A DNA stretch of 64,000 bases from Rhizomys pruinosus (taxonomy: Eukaryota; Chordata; Mammalia; Rodentia; Spalacidae). Shown one piece after another: positions 58,400 to 64,000 of the stretch; within the stretch, counting starts at the first letter, position 1; each line of letters starts with the position of its first letter. The translations under genes were made by a program, and so were the position numbers. The stretch is taken from positions 4,499,041 through 4,563,040 of the forward strand of contig VZQC01006589.1 in the NCBI GenBank assembly GCA_009823505.1. The letters are read 5' to 3'. The notes under the pieces were generated by a model, which saw nothing but the letters and a program-made list of their open reading frames with translations, was not told the DNA's origin and made no database searches.

Positions 58400-59045
58400 T
58401 TGCCCCCACCTCTGCTCGCTACCTGCCAAGTCTGGGGATGCCTGACCCAGCTTGTCGCATTCGGCCTCTTCTCTTCCTGACGCCTGGGCCACCACTCTCT
58501 TCTGCCTGCTCTCCTCACGTCCCCTGGTCTCCAGGTTGCAGCCGCCTGCCTCGCCTGGCTCTGGAGTGAGCGGAAGGCCTCGCTTCCTCAGGCTTTGTGC
58601 TTTACCTACTCGTGCTTTACCTTCTCGCCCCGAGGCGGTGGCAGGGCCTGGGGGCGGCGTTGGCGGCTGCATGTGCCCACAGCCACTCGCCGCCGCCCAC
58701 CCGGCTGCTCAGTGAAGCCAACCCGGCCTGGGAGTACCTCTCCCGCTGCAGGACACAGACCACCGTCCGCCCTGGGCTTCGACTCGCTGCTCACAGACAG
58801 CCTGCTGACTTGGCCGGAAGCGGAAGAGGAGCAGCCTGGTGGGCTCGGCTGGGAGCAACTGGCTGGGGACCTCGTGGTCCGCTTGTCCACATGCTCCGGT
58901 GGAAGGCTCCTTGTGGTGCTCTGGTGGATTCACGTGACTCAGGTTTGTGGTGGCGGTGGTGTACCTCCCCCTCCTCCCAACAGGCCGGAACTTCCGGAAG
59001 TGTTTAGGGTGTCTTCTCCTAGCAGCCACTTGTCACACCCTGACT
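58400..59045 (-). promoter_or_regulatory. GC-rich promoter region of Topaz1
   Basis: The sequence around and upstream of exon 1 is the only GC- and CpG-rich stretch in the window. Sites visible upstream of the ATG are paired CCGGAAG/CGGAAG boxes (58814-58826), an E-box CACGTG (58931-58936, within TCACGTGAC) and a perfect palindrome ACTTCCGGAAGT (58990-59001) of ETS-factor type. No TATA box is evident, which fits a CpG promoter. Long open frames on both strands here are a by-product of GC content. That the sites act on Topaz1 is inference. Confidence 0.6.
58423..58672 (-). CDS. Topaz1: Topaz1 exon 1, start codon and N-terminus
   Basis: This exon codes for 83 residues plus one base, from ATG at 58672-58670 to a GCAG/GTAGCG donor after 58423. 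The peptide begins MQPPTPPPGPATASG and then becomes Arg/Lys/Gly-rich and disordered, as at the start of mammalian TOPAZ1 (remembered start: MRRPPPLGPTTASG). The start was chosen on that similarity; the Kozak context (CAC before ATG) is poor. The frame runs on for another 85 codons past the donor, but that stretch has no family resemblance. No targeting signal is visible. Confidence 0.88.
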
Positions 59046-59166
59046 AAGCCCACCAATGGCTTCTAACTGACCCCTAGTTTCCTGGTCGTAGCCTCCTTCC
59101 CTGTGTACTTGCCCAGCTACCCTAAAGACAACTCAAAGTCCGGTAGCTTCTATTTCTATTTCGCTC

Positions 59167-59430
59167 AAAACTCAATCTTTTTTTTTTTTAATTAATTTAT
59201 TTATGTGTATTAGTGTACTGTCTGCATGTAGGTTTGTGCACCCGTGTCGTGCAATGCTGCGGAGGTCAGAAGAAGGTCTCGGATTCCCCTGGAACTGGAG
59301 TTCTCCTGGAATTGGAGTTACAGACAGTTCTCAGCCGCCATGTGGGTGCTGGGGATCGAACCCGGGTCCTCTGCAAGAGGCGGTGCTCTTAATCACTAGG
59401 CTATCTCTCCAGCCCCCAAAACTCAATCTT
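59167..59430 (-). mobile_element. Young B2 SINE with target-site duplication
   Basis: This is a full-length B2 in minus orientation (59180-59417). It has an intact A/B-box region and is flanked by aaaactcaatctt at 59167-59179 and 59418-59430. It sits just upstream of the UBE2C retrocopy. Confidence 0.92.
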
Positions 59431-59783
59431 CTGGTATTGGTTGGGTAGAAGCTTTGAGATGCTCCTTTCATACATGGTCATCTAGTCTCTGAAGCAGTTG
59501 CTGTGCTGTCCATGCCTGTCTCACTGCCAGCGCTGCCGGGATGCCCTTCCAAACCATGCCACTGCCAGCGTTGCTGCCATCCCAAAGGATCTGAGCCCAG
59601 AAGGGTGCTCCCCAAGACCCTGAGGACAAGAGGCCACAGCAGGAACTGATGACCCTAATGATGTCCGGTGACAAAGTAATTTATGCCTTTCCCAATGAGA
59701 CAACCTTTTCAAACAGACAGGGACCATCCATGATGGTACAGCTGGCACAGTATGTAAAGACCTGAGATAAAAATCCTTCCTAG

Positions 59784-59985
59784 GCCTGGAGAGATGGCCT
59801 AGCAGTTAAGAGCCACAATTGGTCTTGCAGAGGACCCGGGTTCGATCCCCAGCACCCACATGGTGGCTGAGAACGATCTTTAGCTCCAGTTCCAGTGGAA
59901 TCCAACGCCCTCTTCTGACCTCTGTGGCATTGCACGACACAGTGTACAAACCTGCATGCAGACAATACATTCATACAAATTAAAA
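59784..59985 (+). mobile_element. B2 SINE inside the UBE2C retrocopy
   Basis: This is a plus-strand B2 (gcctggagagatggcctagc at its head, A-rich tail near 59980). It interrupts the pseudogene between its DL-like and PTVKFLTP-coding parts. Confidence 0.9.
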
Positions 59986-60191
59986 AAAAAATTTCTTCCT
60001 AGAGTTCCCTGTCGGGTGTGTGTCTTTGAGTCATGCGTTCCCCAATGGCTACCCTTACTGACACACCCACAGTGAAGTTCCTCACACCCGGCTATCACTC
60101 CAACATGGACTGGAAGAGTACCGTCTACATGGACAGCTTCAAGGATAAGTGGACCCCCCCTTGTATGACTGTCAAGACCATCTTACTCTTT

Positions 60192-61257
60192 TATTTTATT
60201 TTACTTTTTACTTTATTTTTAATTTTTATTTTTTTATTAAATCTAGACCTGTGTCCCCCCCCCCCATTTCCCAACCCCATCAGAGCTCATGCATTCTGCC
60301 AAACATGCTTTTCATCTCTTTCTCAGTCTTTCTCAATATTCTCCATGAGGAAGTTGACTGTTTTGAGCAGAATTTCACTGTTTCAGTCAGTTCTTCAATG
60401 CAGTTGTTGTTGTTTCCAATATGCATCACTTCCAACTGCTTTGGATAAAAGCTCAAGGGGCCGTGCACAAGAAAAACTTACAACTAGGTAATTAGCACTA
60501 GCATCCACAGATGAGGGATACCATTCGTCATTTGTTTTTCTGGGACTGTGTTACTTCACTCAGCATGATGTCCTCTAGCTCCAGCCATTTTCCTGCAAAG
60601 CTCATGATGTCGTCTTCCTTTACTGCTGCATAGAACTCCATTGTGTAGCTGTACCACATTTTCTCTATCCACTCGTCAGTTGAGGGGCATTTGGGTTGGT
60701 TCCTGCTCCTTGCTATTGTGAAGAGAGCTGAAATAAACATGGCCGTGTATGTATCTCTGCAGTGGGGTGAGTCTTGAGGGTACATGACCATGAGTAGTAT
60801 GGCTGGGTCGGGTGGCAAGTTCATTCCAAGTCTTCCAAGGGTTCTCCACACTGCTTTCCATAGTGGCTGTACGAGTTTACATTCCCACCAGCAGTGGATG
60901 AGTGTTCCCTTTTCCCCACAACCTCTCCAGCACTTGGTATCATTTGTTTTCTTGATCCTAGCCAGTCTTATTGGAGTAAGATGATATCTTAAAGTGGTTT
61001 TGATTTGCATTTCCTTAATGATTAGTGATGTTGAACACTTCTTAATGGGTTTCTCAGCCATCTCTAATTCCTCACTTATGAATTCTCTGTTCAGCTCTTT
61101 GCTCCATCTATTGAGTGGGTCATTTGTTTTCTTCTTTGTTTTTTGAGTAGTTTATATATTCTGGAAATCAAGGCTTTGTCAGATGTTTCTGTGGTGAAGG
61201 TTTCCTCCCGCTCTGTGGGATTTCTCTTCATTTCCTTGATTGTTTCTTTTGACGTAC
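60192..61257 (-). mobile_element. L1 3' end inserted in the UBE2C retrocopy
   Basis: This is a 5'-truncated L1 on the minus strand with a poly-T left end. It carries the ORF2 C-terminus (open from 61061 to 60528, with [18 protein letters not shown] and [20 protein letters not shown] motifs) followed by the 3' UTR. A perfect 16-bp target-site duplication, gaccatcttactcttt, lies at 60176-60191 and 61258-61273. Only the last part of ORF2 is present, so it cannot move by itself. Confidence 0.93.
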
Positions 61258-61519
61258 GACCATCTTACTCTTTCTAACTCTTTATCCAGAGCAGGCTAAG
61301 AGAACCCAACATACATTGATAGTACTTTGAACACATGTGCTACAGAGCTCTGGAAAACAACCCATAGTTTTTAGAAGTACTTTCAAGAAACCTACTCAAA
61401 GCAGGTCTCCAGTCAAGAGCCCTGACCCAAGCAGTGCAGCCTCTCTTTTATGTTGTCTTTTTATTTTTTCCTTAGATGGTCTTTTCTTTCCTTGATTTCT
61501 GTATAAAACTCTGCATCTT

Positions 61520-62268
61520 TTTTTCTATTATTTTTTTTATTGATGCTTTGTGTATTTCATACATCATCTTCCAATTCAGTTCAGGCATATATCCCCTTCC
61601 CTTCCCCCCACCCCACCCCTACCCATCCCAGATCATGCATTCTGCTGTAAGTTTTCTGCATCTTTCTCTGCTTTTTTGTTTTGTTTTGTTTTCATTTTTT
61701 TAACAATAAGTGATAATTTGTGAGTACAAGCATCCTTCATGTAAAACCAATTTGCAAGCAGTTGTGCCCAAACCCACACAGCTCATGGGTCCCACCATCC
61801 AGCAGGGGGGCTTGTATGTTCAATCAAGTTGATCAAATGAGTGTCCAGTCTATATTGTTGTAGTTTCACCATTTACCCCAATCACAGCCCTTACATTCTA
61901 CCATGCCCCCTCTTCCGCAGATTGTTCCCTAGGCTTAGAAAAGGGGCACAGGTGGATGAGAAGCAAAACAGTCTACTTTCTCTGGAGCCGATGTCTTGGT
62001 CTCTAGTCAATTCTGGCTGTTTTCTTTCATGGGCTGCCAGCTTGTCCAGGCATAACCTTTCGATCCTACTAATGAAGCACATGCAATTAGATATTTAGGT
62101 ATTTAAACAGTATAATATATAGCCTTTCGATCCTACTAATGAAGCACACGCAATTAGATATATAGGTATTTAAACAGCACTAATTGTTATGGTAGGTTAC
62201 TTTGGTATAGACACAGATGTTTGGATCGTATGTTAATTCATGTTAATTCATGAATTACATTTTCTTCT
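61520..62268 (-). mobile_element. L1 3' UTR fragment inserted in the UBE2C retrocopy
   Basis: This is a minus-strand L1 3' region (poly-T-rich left end, then a C-rich 3' UTR around 61590-61625). It is flanked by the duplication aaaactctgcatctt at 61505-61519 and 62269-62283. No ORF2 motif is left. A 67-bp tandem duplication lies within it (62056-62182). Confidence 0.8.
62056..62182. repeat. 67-bp tandem duplication
   Basis: A segment starting cctttcgatcctactaatga at 62056 is repeated from 62123 with a few base differences. It is inside the 61520-62268 L1 insertion. Confidence 0.9.
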
Positions 62269-62309
62269 AAAACTCTGCATCTTGAGCTGTGATTATTTTT
62301 GTTTTTTGT

Positions 62310-62720
62310 TTTTTTTTTTAAATTTATTTGTATGTGCATGCGTGTATTGCTTGCATGTATATAAGTGTACCTGTGTTGTGCAATGCCAGAGGAAGTCTCA
62401 AGAGGGTGTTAGGTCCCCTGGAACTGGAGTTACAGTCAGTTGTTAGCTGCCGTGTGGGTGCTGGGAACTGAACCTGGATCCTCTGCAAGAACAGCCAGTG
62501 CTCTTAACTGCTGAACCATCTCTCCAGTTGTTTTCTGTTTTGTTTTGTTTTGTTTTGTTTTTCTTTTTGTTCTTTTCGAGACAGGGTCTCCCTGTAGCCC
62601 CAGCTGGCCTAGAACTCACTCTGTAGACCAGGCTGGCCTTGAACTCACAAAGATCCGCCTGCCTTTGCCTCTGCCTCCCAAGTGCTAGGATTAAAGGCGT
62701 GCGCCACCACACCCGGCTCT
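62310..62720 (-). mobile_element. B2 then B1 SINE in the UBE2C retrocopy 3' UTR
   Basis: This is a minus-strand B2 (62310-62530) followed by a (TTTTG)n stretch and a minus-strand B1 (62570-62720). UBE2C-like 3' UTR resumes on the right side at about 62722. Confidence 0.88.
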
Positions 62721-63184
62721 TTTCTGATTTTAAAATTAAGTCTGCTTGAGCCTTTATAATGTATATTAAATAAATACATGTTGTATTGTGTATTTAAAAA
62801 AAATCTGCTTGATTCTACTTTGTATTTGTCTCCCTTTGCCAGTGTTGTGGCTCTAGCCCTCAGACTTTGATCCACTGCATCATGCCTCCATTTTATTCAT
62901 GCTTCCATCTTCATACCACTTCAGTCAAGCTTCATAGGCTGCCAGGTCATGGCCTCTCGAATAAAAGTATCCTAGCATTCCCCACCTTGATCCTTCGTAA
63001 TATCCTTTGATCAAAGATTAAAACTGAATTTTAAATTTATTCTTTTAGATCCTGTCTGATGTGGCCCATATATGAATAGTCAGTTTCCTCTCACTTCCAA
63101 TGTAAAGGAAACATGTATTTCAGTGGAAAGCTGTGCATAGTAGTCATCCTTCCAATCATCTGTTGATGATTCTGTGAGCTTTTG

Positions 63185-64000
63185 TTTTGGGAGACGGGGT
63201 CTCAGTCTGTAACCCAAGCTGGCCTGGAACTTACTTTGTAGCTTAGGCTGGCCTTATATCTTCCTCCCTCAGACTTTTAAGTGTGGAATTATAGCCATGA
63301 GTCACAATACTGAATTAATAAGAGATTAAAAAAATTTCTGTGATAAGTGACAGAAATTCAAAATAATAGTCTACACACATGTAAATTCTAATATAAGTTT
63401 AATTGATTACCCTTTTTGTTGCAAAGATGCTTCTTTTTTATTTATTATTTTTTATGTGTATGAGTGTACTGTCTGCATGTAGGTTGGTGCACCCGTGTCG
63501 TGCAATGCCCCAGAGGTCAGAAGAGGGTGTCAGGTTCCCCTGGAACTGGAGTCACAGATGGTTCTTAGCCACCATGTGGGTGCTGGGACTTGAACTTGGG
63601 TCCTCTGCAAGAGCAGTCATTGTTCTTAACTGCTAAGCTATCTCTCCAACCCCAAAGATGCTTCTATTTCTACTTAAATTATGTTTCCGGGGCTGTTCAT
63701 ACACATAAAAATAAATTAAAAAATATAAAAATTATGTTTCTATATACACGTTAATACTCCTGACTCATAAATTTGTTCTTCAGACTTTACCTAGTGTATT
63801 AGTTACTTTTCTGTTGTGATAAAACACCATGACCAAGGCCACTTATAGAAGAGTTTATATGAGCTTATAGTTCCAGAGGGTTAGAGTTCAGAATGGTGGG
63901 AGAAGCATGGCAGCAGAAGTGACTGGATCACATCTTTAAGGGGGGGGGGGCACAAGAAGCAGAGTGACTAGAAATCTGGCAAGGCTTAAGACCTCTCAAA
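63185..64000. repeat. SINEs and a rodent interspersed repeat at the right edge
   Basis: Old minus B1 at 63185-63305 and a B2, minus, at 63435-63655. From about 63795 to the window edge lies a repeat that starts ttacttttctgttgtgataa and includes acaccatgaccaaggcca. The same family occurs at 11610-11975. I know it as a common rodent repeat but cannot name it with certainty. The 62803-63184 stretch shows no gene or repeat that I can identify. Confidence 0.75.

Larger units (their letters stand above)
59418..62802 (+). pseudogene. UBE2C processed pseudogene, split by five insertions
   Basis: This is an intronless copy of the UBE2C ubiquitin-conjugating enzyme mRNA. A start-like ATG lies at 59540. 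Recognisable parts are QQELMTL-MMSGDK (near 59640-59675), PTVKFLTP.YH (60065-60100), FKDKW (60138-60152), the C-terminal region (61274-61433, KKYLQETYSKQVSSQ-like) and the 3' UTR (61434-61519, 62284-62309, 62722-62802) with AATAAA and an A-rich end. The position of the catalytic Cys (NICLD in the enzyme) reads VYMD, with Tyr in place of Cys. Frameshifts and insertions make it non-functional. Insertions: B2 at 59784-59985, L1 at 60192-61257, L1 at 61520-62268, B2 at 62310-62530, B1 at 62570-62720. The 5' edge of the copy is not exact (about 59490). Confidence 0.85.

Noticed and set aside
58433..59047. Several overlapping long open frames on both strands upstream of exon 1.
   Set aside because: GC-rich promoter DNA has few stops; none has a recognisable domain, and only the exon 1 frame matches a known protein.
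60528..61061. A 177-codon open frame on the minus strand as a cellular gene.
   Set aside because: It is the C-terminal part of L1 ORF2, bordered by L1 3' UTR and target-site duplications.

Overview
This window is mammalian nuclear DNA from a muroid rodent. It is packed with rodent SINEs (B1, tRNA-derived B2, B3/B4 and ID-like copies) and L1 3' ends, and a single gene with short exons and long introns spans almost all of it. The young B1 copies end with a gctggggctacaggga block and the young B2 copies carry a tgcatgcagacagtacattc block. Neither matches the house mouse or rat consensus as I remember them, so I call the source a non-Mus, non-Rattus muroid and go no further.

The gene is Topaz1 (testis- and ovary-specific PAZ domain protein), on the minus strand. 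I could place 17 coding exons from the start codon at 58672 down to 675. Every splice site is GT/AG, and every join keeps the reading frame except exon 1 to exon 2. Exon 1 lies in a GC-rich promoter region (58.4-59.0 kb). Exon 2 (1.84 kb) codes for most of the Ser/Lys-rich N-terminal half. Exons 3-7 continue the linker, exon 8 carries a CCCH zinc-finger-like motif, and exons 9-17 encode the conserved helical C-terminal half. The last exons (about 200 residues, judged from memory of the family) lie beyond the left edge. Exon 2 is unusual in two ways. It seems to lack about 230-250 codons found in other mammals, and it holds one base too many to be read in frame from exon 1.

Upstream of Topaz1 (59.0-64.0 kb) the main item is a dead retrocopy of UBE2C on the plus strand. 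It has been split by a B2, two L1 3' ends, another B2 and a B1; both L1 insertions have clear target-site duplications.

The strangest part is 18.73-33.97 kb, inside the 22-kb intron between exons 9 and 10. Its left third is an error-rich reverse complement of 33.97-39.09 kb. Its centre holds an error-rich direct repeat and a lone N at 25681. I read this as a badly filled assembly gap (a palindromic long read) rather than biology. A smaller case, a tandem copy with a lone N between copies, lies at 8168-8940. I found no new coding system; the best leads are the exon 2 anomaly, the inverted copy, and two possible cassette exons.
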